DNA from: Saccharopolyspora endophytica
GTDB taxonomy: Bacteria; Actinomycetota; Actinomycetes; Mycobacteriales; Pseudonocardiaceae
Assembly: GCF_018070075.1 (NCBI RefSeq)
Contig: NZ_JAGPXE010000010.1
Location: 1 to 64,000, forward strand
Reading direction: 5' to 3'
Length of the DNA: 64,000 bases
The position numbers and the translations under genes are program-made. Every line of letters begins with the position of its first letter. Within the stretch, counting starts at the first letter, position 1. Below the pieces are notes generated by a model. That model worked only from the letters and a program-made list of their open reading frames with translations, was not told the DNA's origin and ran no database searches. Positions 1-7,598 of this stretch are shown in pieces.

Positions 1-15
1 GGGGGGGGGGGGGGG
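1..15. other. Homopolymer G run at window start
   Basis: Fifteen consecutive G open the window and nothing else in the window resembles it. This is most simply a sequencing or assembly artefact at a contig end, so the left edge is probably not a biological boundary. Confidence 0.6.
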
Positions 16-96
16 CACTACCTGCTCGGGGAGCGGGCCCGGCTCGACCGGCTCCTCGAACAGCGGCCGCGTCTCCGGCCCGCCGTCGGGCGTCAC
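1..96 (-). CDS. Partial hypothetical protein, N-terminus only
   Basis: A GTG at 96-94 overlaps the stop codon of the gene at 93-527 in a GTGA arrangement. It opens a frame that stays open to the window edge. The visible residues begin VTPDGGPETRPL and are rich in Pro and Glu, which suggests a disordered acidic N-terminus. The overlap implies translational coupling with the upstream membrane protein. Only about 30 residues are visible and the last few come from the doubtful G run, so no function can be given. Confidence 0.5.
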   Translation of the reverse strand, partial: MTPDGGPETRPLFEEPVEPGPLPEQVVPPPPP

Positions 97-527
97 CGGC
101 CGGCGGGGCGGCCGTAGCCGTACATCATCGCCCGCACCTGGGCGGTTTCCCGGCGATACCCGCGCGCCCACAGCGTCACGGTCAGCACGACCGCGGCGGC
201 GATGAGCGTGAACGCGATGACGGTGTTGGGCTCGCCCTGGGCGACCGCGACGGCCAGGGGCAGGGCCGCCAGCCCGGCGCCGGTGAACAGCAACCGCCGG
301 CGCGGGGCCTGCGGGGCGAACCACCGGCGCGTGATCCAGGCGACGGCGAGCCCGACCAGGGCGCCCAGCACCGCGAGCACGGGCACGCCGGTCACCCAGG
401 CGTCACCACGGGCGAACGCGGTGCCGGTGACGATGTTGATCAGGCCCGCGAGGGCGGCGCCCAGGAACACGCCCAGACCGGCCGCACCGCAGAGCCGGGC
501 GAACACGACGACAGGACGAAACCTCAT
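93..527 (-). CDS. Small four-helix membrane protein
   Basis: This 144-residue protein is read from the ATG at 527. An upstream in-frame extension looks like out-of-frame noise. It contains four hydrophobic segments, near residues 7-33, 43-65, 76-95 and 101-123, with positively charged connecting residues and a polar tail (MMYGYGRPAGR). No catalytic motif is visible. It lies in a leftward set of small genes and its stop overlaps the next start by the GTGA pattern. Such short multi-pass proteins are common in actinobacterial integrative elements, but I do not recognise the family. Confidence 0.65.
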   Translation of the reverse strand: MRFRPVVVFARLCGAAGLGVFLGAALAGLINIVTGTAFARGDAWVTGVPVLAVLGALVGLAVAWITRRWFAPQAPRRRLLFTGAGLAALPLAVAVAQGEPNTVIAFTLIAAAVVLTVTLWARGYRRETAQVRAMMYGYGRPAGR

Positions 528-595
528 GTCGATCGAGGGTAGAGCACGACGGTGACATGATCGGCCTACGCGAGCTGCGCAGGTGGCGTTCAGGG

Positions 596-1006
596 CTACG
601 CGAGTTGGCGGTGCCAGCGAAGCCAGTAGGCACCCCAGCAGTCCTTGACCTGTTGAACGGTGAGGCCAGCGGCCTCGGCGATCTGGTCCCAAGCTGCGCC
701 GTATCGGTAGGCGTTGAGCACATCGCCGGTCGCGTCTAAGTCCGCAGCGCAGCAGATCCGAATCTTGACCAGGTGCCATTCGCGAAGGGCTTGATGCTGC
801 TCGCCTTCGGAGAGTTCGGCCTGTGCCCGCAGCCACGCGACACGGTCGTTGTCGCCGAAGGCCGGTCGGCCGAGGATGCAGTCGGCGAGCTGCCCGACGA
901 CCGCGAAAATTGCCTCGTCGGCCAGGCGCCCGGCCTCGGTGATCGCCTCGTCGCCGTCGAGCTCGCGGAGCTTGTCGGTGGTGAACGGGAGCGTGAGCAG
1001 GTGCAT
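596..1006 (-). CDS. Hypothetical protein with C-terminal helix-turn-helix-like end
   Basis: The 136-residue product starts at ATG 1006, preceded by GGAG at a suitable distance. The first half is helical and acidic. The C-terminal third (AAWDQIAEAAGLTVQQVKD) reads like a helix-turn-helix of the kind found in sigma-factor region 4 or small plasmid regulators. It is followed by a Trp-rich tail (CWGAYWLRWHR). A perfect 16-bp hairpin lies upstream and separates it from the next gene. DNA binding is an inference from the C-terminal pattern only. Confidence 0.7.
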   Translation of the reverse strand: MHLLTLPFTTDKLRELDGDEAITEAGRLADEAIFAVVGQLADCILGRPAFGDNDRVAWLRAQAELSEGEQHQALREWHLVKIRICCAADLDATGDVLNAYRYGAAWDQIAEAAGLTVQQVKDCWGAYWLRWHRQLA

Positions 1007-1057
1007 GGTGATCTCCAACGGTGGACGCCGAGGCGATGCCCGGGGCGGTGTCGACGT

Positions 1058-1103
1058 GGCCCGGGCCGAGGGGATCCGTGCTCGTGCCCCCTCGGCCCGG
1101 GCC
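1058..1103 (-). terminator. Perfect 16-bp GC hairpin
   Basis: The arms at 1058-1073 and 1088-1103 are exact inverted complements of 16 bp around a 14-base loop. It sits downstream of the leftward 1224-1565 gene and upstream of the 1006 start, as expected for a terminator between two leftward units. There is no strong T tract. Confidence 0.6.
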
Positions 1104-1223
1104 GCGAAACCCGCCACGTAGGGCGGGATGGCCACGCGGCGCGGTTGGGGGAGCGCGGCTCGCGTGGCCGCTCCGGTGCCGCGGCGGCGATCACCTCGGG
1201 GTGAGGCACCGGAGAGGCAAGGT

Positions 1224-1565
1224 TCAGAGAGTTCGCAGCGCCGCCAAGACCTGCTGCAGCACTCGGGGTTCGGTCGAGTACGTGCCCGCGCCGATCAGCG
1301 GGTGATCGTTGTCGTCGAGCACGGGGCGCTGGAACTGCACGGTGTGCTCCAGCTGGGCGACGTCGTCGGCGAGGTCACCAGACCAGGTGGTGCGGCGTGG
1401 CTCGCGCTGCTCGGCTGCCATTTCGTCCATGAGTTGCTTGACCAGCAGTGCGCCCTCGCTCGCGCCGCTGTGCTTGCCGCTGTCGCGGTAGTAGAAGGCG
1501 ACGAGCAAGCCGCACACCGTGATCAGCGCGAGGGTCGCGGCGCTCCATAAGGCAACAGTGCTCAT
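1224..1565 (-). CDS. Membrane-anchored small protein
   Basis: This is a 113-residue protein with one N-terminal transmembrane segment (about residues 5-25, ending FYYRDSG) and a soluble, moderately acidic domain of some 85 residues behind it. The end of the chain (PRVLQQVLAALRTL) is an amphipathic helix. Its start overlaps the stop of the upstream gene by 4 bases (ATGA), so the trio 1759-2010, 1562-1762 and 1224-1565 forms one coupled operon. The family is not recognised. Confidence 0.7.
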   Translation of the reverse strand: MSTVALWSAATLALITVCGLLVAFYYRDSGKHSGASEGALLVKQLMDEMAAEQREPRRTTWSGDLADDVAQLEHTVQFQRPVLDDNDHPLIGAGTYSTEPRVLQQVLAALRTL

Positions 1566-1762
1566 CGGTCGATCACCACCGAGATCACGTCGCCGTCGAT
1601 GGCGACCGGGAGCTCGTCGGCCCGCAGTGCGCAGGCGAGGCGGTCGCAGACCCGCGCAAGTTCCTCCCGGTCGTCCGGGGATGCCTTACCTGCTTCGACG
1701 TTGTCGACGGCTGCGCCGATGGACATGATCGCGGCGCGCATGAGGCTCGCGGTCTGGTTCAT
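1562..1762 (-). CDS. Small helical hypothetical protein
   Basis: A 66-residue protein from ATG 1762, overlapping the stop of the upstream gene by 4 bases and the start of the downstream gene by 4 bases. The sequence (MNQTASLMRAAIMSIGAAVD) forms two helices followed by a short basic and hydrophobic tail. A much longer in-frame extension to 2008 is rejected because it would overlap the upstream gene entirely. Function unknown. Confidence 0.65.
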   Translation of the reverse strand: MNQTASLMRAAIMSIGAAVDNVEAGKASPDDREELARVCDRLACALRADELPVAIDGDVISVVIDR

Positions 1763-2010
1763 GAGGCCACCGCCAGTAGCGCGGGCGGCGGTGGGGTGCC
1801 CGCGAGGTCGTAGGTGTGGGCTCGGCAAGTTTCGCACTCCGACCACAGCCAGGCGTGATCGCCGTTGTCGGCCTGCAGCGTGGAGTCGCCGCACAGCGTG
1901 GTGACCGCGGTTCCGTCGGGGTAGAGGTGGCCGCCGTTGGGATGCGCGTCTGTGCTCGCGTGCCGCTGGCCGCCGGCCGGTACCCAGTGAAACGGGTGAG
2001 GGCTCCACAT
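1759..2010 (-). CDS. Small putative zinc-binding protein
   Basis: This 83-residue protein is read from ATG 2010 because AGGAGG stands about 8 bases upstream. The start at 2043 lacks such a site. The N-terminus (MWSPHPFHWVPAGGQRHA) matches a pattern I know from actinobacterial element proteins annotated as zinc-finger-like. Candidate metal ligands are a Cys in TLCG, a C-E-T-C pair after a conserved Trp, and several His. It is the first gene of the leftward operon that faces the XRE/DUF397 pair across an operator-like palindrome. Confidence 0.6.
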   Translation of the reverse strand: MWSPHPFHWVPAGGQRHASTDAHPNGGHLYPDGTAVTTLCGDSTLQADNGDHAWLWSECETCRAHTYDLAGTPPPPALLAVAS

Positions 2011-2087
2011 AGGCCCCCTCCTATCGATGCTTGTGCGTAGCAAAGAGCCATGATGTGCGACATGGACTCTGTGTGCGTTCTAGCATG

Positions 2088-2101
2088 TTGTGCGAGCACA
2101 A
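2088..2101. promoter_or_regulatory. 14-bp palindrome in divergent promoter region
   Basis: TTGTGCGAGCACAA is a perfect inverted repeat. It lies in the roughly 155-bp gap between the leftward zinc-binding-protein operon and the rightward XRE regulator. The position fits an operator for the regulator at 2167, controlling both directions, but binding is an inference. Confidence 0.4.
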
Positions 2102-2166
2102 TTTGGATCAATACTCCCACCGGGTGACATGTCGTTTGCCGGTGATCGCGGGATAGGATTTTGTGC

Positions 2167-3000
2167 ATGGCCAACACAGCGGACAGCCCACGAGCGCGGG
2201 CGCTTGGCGCCGAGCTCCGGCGGCACCGTCGCGCAGCCGACATGACAACAACGCAGGTCGGCGAGGGTATTGGCAAGGCTCATAGCTACGTGAGCCGCGT
2301 CGAAAATGGCAAGCAGGTGCCGACCGAGGCCGACCTTGCGAGCCTGCTCTTTGTGCTCAGGGTAAACGGAGACGAGCGCGAGCAACTGCTCGAACTCGGG
2401 AAGGCCGCCAGCGATCCGGACTGGCTCGCGCCCGGCGTCGACCGCCAGCTCGCCGCGTTGACCGAGTATGAGCGCACCGCGAAGCGCATCATCGCGGTCG
2501 AGCCGCTGTTGGTCCCTGGCCTGCTGCAGACCTTCGACTACGCACGGGAGACCGTGGCTGCATTCGGGTCCAGCGGAGCCGAGGCCGAGCAGTCGGCGAT
2601 GACGCGCCTCGGACGGCAGCATGTTCTCACCGACGAGCCACCAACCACCCTTGACGCGTTCATCGGCGATTTCGCGCTTCGCAACTCGATGTGCGCGCCC
2701 GAGGTCATGCGCGACCAACTGCATCGGCTCCTCGACCGCGGCCAACGACCCAACATCACGATTCGCGTCGTACCGATGGCGCAGCCACCGGCGGAAGTGA
2801 TCCGTGGATCGTGGACGCTCATGACGTTCGAAGACACACGCCCCGTGGTCTATATCGAACCGTTCGGGTCGACGGCGGCGATCACTGACCGTCGCACGGT
2901 GACCCGGTGCGAAGCCGCAGTAGACGCGCTGCACGAAAAAGCGATGAGCCCGGCCGCATCCGCCGAGCTCATCGCTGATCTTGTTAAGGAAATGGAGTAA
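2167..3000 (+). CDS. XRE-family regulator with DUF5753 domain
   Basis: The 277-residue protein has an N-terminal helix-turn-helix (about residues 10-65, with VGEGIGKAHSYVSRVENGK as the turn and recognition helix). A DUF5753 domain of about 180 residues follows, containing the conserved YIEPF segment. This is one of the most abundant actinobacterial regulator families and it nearly always precedes a DUF397 gene, as here 6 bases downstream. The pair regulates development or antibiotic production in some Streptomyces; the target here is unknown. I chose ATG 2167 over the upstream TTG at 2161. Confidence 0.9.
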   Translation: MANTADSPRARALGAELRRHRRAADMTTTQVGEGIGKAHSYVSRVENGKQVPTEADLASLLFVLRVNGDEREQLLELGKAASDPDWLAPGVDRQLAALTEYERTAKRIIAVEPLLVPGLLQTFDYARETVAAFGSSGAEAEQSAMTRLGRQHVLTDEPPTTLDAFIGDFALRNSMCAPEVMRDQLHRLLDRGQRPNITIRVVPMAQPPAEVIRGSWTLMTFEDTRPVVYIEPFGSTAAITDRRTVTRCEAAVDALHEKAMSPAASAELIADLVKEME

Positions 3001-3006
3001 ATTCCC

Positions 3007-3210
3007 ATGACAACCGTACCCCGCCCCGGTGTATGGCGGAAATCGAGCTACAGCGCAGAGAAAAACTGCGTTGAGGTTGGGCGCGTCGGTGACGGCGCCG
3101 CCGTCCGTGACACCAAGAACCGAGACCAAGGGTTCTTCACCGCAACCCGCGCACAGTGGACGGCGTTCATTGACGCCGCCAAGGGTGGCCAGTTCGACCG
3201 CCCTGAATGA
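3007..3210 (+). CDS. DUF397 domain protein
   Basis: A 67-residue protein with the family hallmarks: the W-R-K-S-S-Y-S start, the N-C-V-E-V segment, the V-R-D-T-K/S core and the W-T-A-F-I end. DUF397 proteins are small partners of XRE-DUF5753 regulators, probably antagonists or co-factors. The spacing and shared strand make it the second gene of the unit begun at 2167, and a strong hairpin terminator follows directly. Confidence 0.9.
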   Translation: MTTVPRPGVWRKSSYSAEKNCVEVGRVGDGAAVRDTKNRDQGFFTATRAQWTAFIDAAKGGQFDRPE

Positions 3211-3217
3211 GCAGACA

Positions 3218-3257
3218 ACGAGGCCCCCGCACTGGATACCAGGCGCGGGGGCCTCGT
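3218..3257 (+). terminator. 13-bp perfect hairpin after DUF397 gene
   Basis: The arms at 3218-3230 and 3245-3257 are perfectly complementary. The hairpin begins 7 bases after the DUF397 stop and lies between converging transcription units, so it can act in both directions. Confidence 0.75.
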
Positions 3258-3275
3258 CGTATCAGCATTCAGTCG

Positions 3276-3635
3276 CTACTCGACGCGATTCGTCCAGAAC
3301 AGCGCAGAGTGAGCGGCGACGCGCCTCTTTCCCTTCAGGACAACCCGCAACGGTATGTCGTCCGGCGCACCGGTCTCTCGGAACTGGTGCAGCATGGACT
3401 CGGCATCGGCAAGGGTGACGCCTGCGGTGGGATCAGACGCGGGTAGAGGGCCGATCTCAACTCGTGACCGAGGTCGCGCAGACGCCTCCGGAGTCGCCTA
3501 GCACGGCTACGCCGGAGAGGGCCAGCGGCCGGGCGTCCGCGTCGCTGTCCGGGATTTCGGGGTGACCGATGAGGTGTTGGCAGTTGTCCGCGGGGCGTAG
3601 TGCGAGGGCGCCCTGGTTGGAGTGGTCACGAACGT
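3276..3635 (-). pseudogene. Decayed small gene, reading frame broken
   Basis: Two leftward open stretches with protein-like composition lie in different frames. The upstream one (about 3635-3457) encodes a sequence containing HLIGHPEIPDSDADARPL and GVAVLGDSGG and stops at 3457. The downstream one (open from 3497 to 3276) encodes EIGPLPASDPTAGVTLADAE, then RETGAPDDIPLRVVL. The downstream stretch has no start codon except an internal ATG at 3395. Joining them by a one-base shift near 3460 gives one continuous protein of about 110 residues. I interpret this as a small gene broken by an indel; the intact family is not known to me. Confidence 0.45.
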
Positions 3636-4180
3636 CGGCCGGAGTGCGGGTGGGTGGCCGGGGCGTAGTGGCAGGTGACGCGTTCGCCGTGGTGCCATCC
3701 GGCGCAGTCGATGGTGCCGAGTTGGCGGTCGGGGACGGCGAGTTTCGCGCGTGTCTCGGCTTCGGCGTCGTCGATGCGCCGGCCGTGAAGGTTCTCGCGG
3801 TGTTCGTGGTGTGGATCGATGTCGTCGTGTTCGGGGAAGGCTTCGTGCCACATCCGAAACAGCAGTCCGACTCCGGTGTCGTTGAGGGGTGCGGTGTGGG
3901 AGGCCTGGCCGAGGGCGAGCACGATTTCGGCGGCGGTGGCCGGCCGGGTGTCCTCGCCGTGGGCGAGGCGGCGGATGAGTTCGCGGGCGTGGCCGCGGTA
4001 GACGAATTCCGTTGACATCCGGTCGTGGGTCGGGCGCAGCAGCGAGAAGCTGTGGTGTAGCAGGTCTGCGATGTCGGGATGGTGTTGCTGTGCGCGGTGG
4101 ATTTCGTCTTCGCTCCACTGGATCATGTCGGCCACCGGTGACCATTCCCGGTCGACCGCGTCGAGGATGTCGCGAATCAT
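3626..4180 (-). CDS. Hypothetical protein with paralogous remnant at 14.2 kb
   Basis: The 184-residue protein starts at ATG 4180 with an AAGGGA motif upstream. It is mainly helical, with several Arg-His-rich stretches. The C-terminal part carries DDAEAETRAKL, then LGTIDCAGWHHGERVTC with two Cys and paired His that could bind metal. A frameshifted relative with the same motifs (LGSIECTGWHHGERLTC) occurs at 14.2-14.6 kb, so this family was duplicated in the element. A long hairpin terminator separates it from the upstream DUF4192 gene. Function unknown. Confidence 0.65.
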   Translation of the reverse strand: MIRDILDAVDREWSPVADMIQWSEDEIHRAQQHHPDIADLLHHSFSLLRPTHDRMSTEFVYRGHARELIRRLAHGEDTRPATAAEIVLALGQASHTAPLNDTGVGLLFRMWHEAFPEHDDIDPHHEHRENLHGRRIDDAEAETRAKLAVPDRQLGTIDCAGWHHGERVTCHYAPATHPHSGRRS

Positions 4181-4260
4181 GGTTTTCCCTTCGGGTTGGT
4201 GCCCGTGCCGTGCGGCACCGTCGCCGCGGTGAGGACGGCGGGTGGGCAGAGAAAAAAGGG

Positions 4261-4305
4261 GGCCCGGTTCCGGGCGGTCGTGGTGTGACCGTCGGGAACC
4301 GGGCC
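4261..4305 (-). terminator. Long two-part hairpin
   Basis: The outer 11-bp stem (4261-4271 with 4295-4305) is perfect and an inner CGGTC/GACCG stem continues it. It lies 25 bases beyond the stop of the leftward DUF4192 gene. Confidence 0.7.
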
Positions 4306-4329
4306 TGGGGGTGGCGGGCGCGTACGGGG

Positions 4330-5349
4330 TTAGTGCTCGGTGGTGGTGTCGACGGTGTCGGCGAGCAGGGACGCGAGGTCGCCGGGCGGGATGCCGTGGT
4401 CGAGTGCGCGCTCGAGGAGGCCGGCGAGGATGTGGTCGGGGTTGGCTTCCTTCGCGCGGGTTACGGCGATGCGGGCGAGTGCTCCTTCGCCTCGCAGGTA
4501 GGTCGATAGCGCCAACAGCGCGGCGGGCTCGGCGAGTTCGGGCGCGGGGGCGTTGCGCACGAGTGCGAGCCAGAGGCGTTCGGCCGCGTGGGCCTTGTCG
4601 CTGCTGAGCAGGGTGGGCAGCATGCCGTCACGGATCAGGGTGGTCTGGAGCCAGTGCAGGATGCGCACCAGGGTGTGCTCATCCGGGTCCTGGCCGTCGG
4701 CGATCCCGTCGATGACCTCGTTGATGTCCTGCACGTGCTGGTCCAGCTCATCGCCCGGGCCGGGGGCCTCGAGGGCGAGCCCGTCGAGTTGGGTGGCCCA
4801 CCGCGCGGCGGTGGCGCCGCCGTCTGCGGGGGCGATCAGTGCGCACATCTGCTCCCGGCTGTCGAACACGATCTGGCCGCGGGCGGTGAGCTCGGCTCCC
4901 ACCAGCGAGGCACGGGGATCGCCGAGGCGGCCACGAAGGTCAGGGTCGAAGTAGGAGACCCACTCGGCGCCGTGCCGGATTTCCGGTGCCCACACGGCCT
5001 GGATCACCGGCATGCCCGCAGCCGCGAGCGCGAGCTGCAACGTGCTGACCAGCCGATGGTGCGGAAGCCCCTCGCCGGAGGCGTTGTCGTGCGAGAGCAG
5101 GACCAGGGCCAGAGCGTCCGGGCACACCGCGTGCAGCGGGCCCGCGAGGAGGTAGGTGACGAGGTCGGTGTACTCCTGCGGGGTGGGCAGGCCGATGCGC
5201 ATGGTGGCCCCGAGCCGGGCCTGCCCGCTGGCGTTGTCGTGGAGGCTGACCAGCACCAGCGACTCGGTCGGGTAGTAGCCCAGCATGTGGGGTACGGCCG
5301 TGAGGAGCTCGCCGATGGTGTCGAGCGAGAGGGCAGCGGTGTTGTCCAT
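4330..5349 (-). CDS. DUF4192 family protein
   Basis: A 339-residue protein whose N-terminus has the DUF4192 signature (the pattern L-L-x-A-V-P-H-M-L-G-Y-Y-P, then S-L-V-L-V-S-L). Later come a segment with WVSYFDPD and a long helical C-terminus. DUF4192 proteins are widespread in actinobacteria and their plasmids, and no activity is established. I use ATG 5349, preceded by AAGGAG, and reject the frame that extends to 5646. It lies in its own unit between two hairpins. Confidence 0.8.
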   Translation of the reverse strand: MDNTAALSLDTIGELLTAVPHMLGYYPTESLVLVSLHDNASGQARLGATMRIGLPTPQEYTDLVTYLLAGPLHAVCPDALALVLLSHDNASGEGLPHHRLVSTLQLALAAAGMPVIQAVWAPEIRHGAEWVSYFDPDLRGRLGDPRASLVGAELTARGQIVFDSREQMCALIAPADGGATAARWATQLDGLALEAPGPGDELDQHVQDINEVIDGIADGQDPDEHTLVRILHWLQTTLIRDGMLPTLLSSDKAHAAERLWLALVRNAPAPELAEPAALLALSTYLRGEGALARIAVTRAKEANPDHILAGLLERALDHGIPPGDLASLLADTVDTTTEH

Positions 5350-5391
5350 CGAGGGTGTCTCCTTGCCAAAAGTGGTGTGCGGTGACGGCAA

Positions 5392-5432
5392 ACAGCCCCT
5401 GACCCACCAGCGGGCGGTGGGCCAGGGGCTGT
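5392..5432 (-). terminator. 17-bp hairpin with one G-T pair
   Basis: The arms at 5392-5408 and 5416-5432 pair over 17 positions with a single wobble and a 7-base loop. It lies between the primase remnant and the DUF4192 gene, both leftward. Confidence 0.65.
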
Positions 5433-5494
5433 CGATCTGAGGAGTGCGGCGGGACTTCCCGGAGGTGGCGCGTGGCCGGAGGAGGGTGAACCCG

Positions 5495-5746
5495 CTACCG
5501 GGAGTCGCGCGTCCGGGGGTTGGTGTCGGTGATGTGGCGCGGGCGTTGGATGCCCCACGCGAGACCGGCACGGATGGTGGTGCTGGCCTCCGTGGCGGTG
5601 AATCCGTCGCGTCCGATGTGTGACTCGACGGCCTCGCGCAGGGCAAGTCGGTGCCCGGCCGGTGAGTGGGCAGCGGGAGCCGGTGGTGAGGTGGCCGTGT
5701 CGTGGATGGCCGGAACGAATCCGGGAGTGCTGAGTAGTCCCCCGGA
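5495..5746 (-). pseudogene. C-terminal fragment of a second primase-polymerase
   Basis: This leftward frame, bounded upstream by a stop at 5749-5747 and with no start codon, encodes IGRDGFTATEASTTIRAGLA followed by WGIQRPRHI. That matches the end of the intact primase-polymerase at 8617-9528 (IGQDGFTEHEVTRTIQDGLA then WGRERPRYI) over about 30 residues. The fragment keeps only the extreme C-terminus. It is evidence that a second replication-initiation gene existed and was deleted. It is not visible as an ordinary ORF because it lacks a start. Confidence 0.65.
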
Positions 5747-5794
5747 TCAGATCGACATCCCCGCCCCGGCAGTCCCTTTCGTGCTCGTGGTCCA

Positions 5795-6022
5795 TTAGGG
5801 ACTGCCAGCCGGTGTTCGGTTCTGGAGCTGTTGGTGGAGGAAGGCCCGGTAGGTGGCGATTGTGACGTTGCGGCGGCCTACGGTCTGGGAGTGTTCGGTG
5901 AGTTCGCGCCGCCGGGCTTCGTCGAGCAGGTTGCGTGCGTGCTCGCGCATGCCGGTCTCCCCGGCGCGGGCTCGGGTGAGCGCCTGACGCGCGAGCGCGC
6001 GTAGTTCGTGTGTGGTCTTCAC
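5795..6022 (-). CDS. Small basic helical hypothetical protein
   Basis: A 75-residue protein from GTG 6022, which overlaps the stop of the upstream gene by 4 bases (GTGA). It is rich in Arg and Ala and predicted to be entirely helical (LARQALTRARAGETGMREHA), so nucleic-acid binding is possible but unproven. A longer in-frame version to 6199 would lie wholly inside the upstream gene and is rejected. Confidence 0.6.
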   Translation of the reverse strand: MKTTHELRALARQALTRARAGETGMREHARNLLDEARRRELTEHSQTVGRRNVTIATYRAFLHQQLQNRTPAGSP

Positions 6023-6393
6023 AGGTCTTCCTCGTCGGCCTCGTCGAATCCGTGGGTTTGGCGGTCGATGTCGTCGACGCGAACGTCGTGGTCCTGTGAG
6101 GACACGGTGAGAGCGTCTTCGGCCCATTGCCGGGCGGTGTTTTCGTTGTCTGTTCCGGTGACGTAGACCTCGACGCTGAGGGTGACGGTTCCTTTCCATC
6201 CGGCGATGTATTCAGGCAGGCCGAGGTCGCGGAGCCCGCCGTTCATCCCGTCACGGCAGATGTCGCCGTCCTTGTGTGCCTGGATGATCCGGTCGCGTAC
6301 GTGCGTGCGGAACGTCTGGAGCTCTGTGCGGGATTGCTCGAGCGCACGCTCGAGCGCCTCAATTCGCGCGCACGGGTGCTCGGGGAAAGTCAT
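6019..6393 (-). CDS. Hypothetical protein of phage/element type
   Basis: The 124-residue protein begins with a 35-residue helix that may form a coiled coil. A segment ICRDGMNGGLRDLGLPEY follows, a pattern familiar from actinophage and integrative-element proteins. The middle section is beta-rich (VTLSVEVYVTGTD) and the tail is very acidic (FDEADEEDL). It is coupled by a 4-base overlap to the small basic protein downstream; an acidic and a basic partner made together may associate, which is an inference. Confidence 0.65.
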   Translation of the reverse strand: MTFPEHPCARIEALERALEQSRTELQTFRTHVRDRIIQAHKDGDICRDGMNGGLRDLGLPEYIAGWKGTVTLSVEVYVTGTDNENTARQWAEDALTVSSQDHDVRVDDIDRQTHGFDEADEEDL

Positions 6394-6444
6394 GGGTCCT
6401 CACTTCCTGTCCTGATCGCATGGAATTCGTTTCGCGCACGGGAA

Positions 6445-6479
6445 AGCCCGGATCCCCGAGTGCGGAGGGAATCCGGGCT
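6445..6479 (-). terminator. 9-bp hairpin
   Basis: The arms 6445-6453 and 6471-6479 are exact complements. It lies between the leftward 6496-6789 gene and the 6393 start. Confidence 0.55.
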
Positions 6480-6495
6480 GGCCGTGGAGTGGTGG

Positions 6496-6789
6496 TTAGC
6501 GGCGAAGTAGCCGTGATCGAACCGACGCGAGCAGCCGCGCGGGCCGTGATGGTGGGGGAGTGGGGTTGAACGCGAGCTCGATGACGACTTCGGCGACGAG
6601 TGTGGGAGGCGCCTGGAGTGTTCCGCCGCGCTGCGGGTAGCCCTGCCGGATCGAGTTGATGAAGATCGGGCACGGGCTTCCGTCGATGGTTTCGAAGAAC
6701 GAGCGGGGCTGGCCGCAGCGGCGAACTCGGTCGGCGAAGTCGAGGACCAGGGGGTCGCGCCGCAGCTGGGTGCGGAGGTCGTCGTTCAT
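6496..6789 (-). CDS. Hypothetical protein
   Basis: A 97-residue protein from ATG 6789, coupled by an ATGA overlap to the gene upstream. The N-terminal half contains RRCGQPRSFFETIDGSPC and a hydrophobic strand. The last third is proline-rich and then strongly basic (ARLLASVRSRLLRR). I do not recognise it. Confidence 0.6.
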   Translation of the reverse strand: MNDDLRTQLRRDPLVLDFADRVRRCGQPRSFFETIDGSPCPIFINSIRQGYPQRGGTLQAPPTLVAEVVIELAFNPTPPPSRPARLLASVRSRLLRR

Positions 6790-7247
6790 CGGATGTTCCT
6801 CTCGTCGGTGGCCACCGCGTTGTCCGGTGCCAAATCCGGCGGCAGCGCCTGCGGGTGGTTCACGAGCGTGGCTGGGTGACCGGAAACGGCGGCGTGGTCG
6901 ACCGCGGCGCGCTCGAGCGCGGTGCGTTCGTCGGTGTAGCCCATGCCTGCCGGGACACCGGCGCCTCGGCAGGTGGGACACCAGAGCACGAATCCGTTGC
7001 CGGTGTCGCGCACGGCGATCTCGTGGGGCTGGTAGTGGTAGCTCAACGCGGCGACGATCAACGACGCGGTGGCGCGAGAAGTGGTGTCGGCGTCCGGCAG
7101 CCGGAATCGACGGCCGGTGGGACCGGAGAAGAGCACGCCCACGCGGTTGTGTTCGGGGTGTTCGGTGAGCACCCCGATGAGGTGGCCGCCGTAGAGGATG
7201 ACGGTGTGGAAGGGGTCGCGGCGTTGAGCAACGACATCAGGCAACAT
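6786..7247 (-). CDS. Hypothetical protein with a CxxC motif
   Basis: The 153-residue protein starts at ATG 7247. It begins with a beta-rich domain (HTVILYGGHLIGVLTEHPEH), continues through a helix and contains one CPTC motif near residue 104 after a Trp. It overlaps the downstream gene by 4 bases. The extension to 7340 lacks coding character. A single CxxC pair could bind zinc with His partners or be redox active; nothing distinguishes these. Confidence 0.6.
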   Translation of the reverse strand: MLPDVVAQRRDPFHTVILYGGHLIGVLTEHPEHNRVGVLFSGPTGRRFRLPDADTTSRATASLIVAALSYHYQPHEIAVRDTGNGFVLWCPTCRGAGVPAGMGYTDERTALERAAVDHAAVSGHPATLVNHPQALPPDLAPDNAVATDERNIR

Positions 7248-7393
7248 CGTGTGCGTCCTTTTCCTCAGACAACAGAAAAATGGGCAGACGACCGCCACCG
7301 CAGGGTGTTTCAGCAGAGCTCGTGGACGAGCGGGTGGCACGGTGGTCGTTCTGCCTGCGGCCGCGTGAGCTGGAGGGTGGGTCCGGAACGCAA

Positions 7394-7421
7394 CACGGCG
7401 GGGTCCCCTCCGGGGTGCCGT
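7394..7421. terminator. Nested hairpin followed by TTTT
   Basis: An outer ACGGC/GCCGT stem encloses a CCCC-TCC-GGGG stem and the rightward side ends in TTTT. No rightward gene obviously ends here, so its role is unclear. The surrounding stretch 7248-7598 holds no gene I can support. Confidence 0.3.
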
Positions 7422-7598
7422 TTTGCGTGGAGCGGCCTACGCTCCAGCAGACTCACGGCGGGCAGAAAACCACTGCCACCGGCTACAACCGGCGCCGTCT
7501 AGACAGATGACGACCCTGCAGCAGCGTGGCGTTCGTGCCACGGGGTGCGTGGGAGCAGCGGACGGGCGCGCAGCCCCAGCGGTCGCAAGCGGCGAAGG

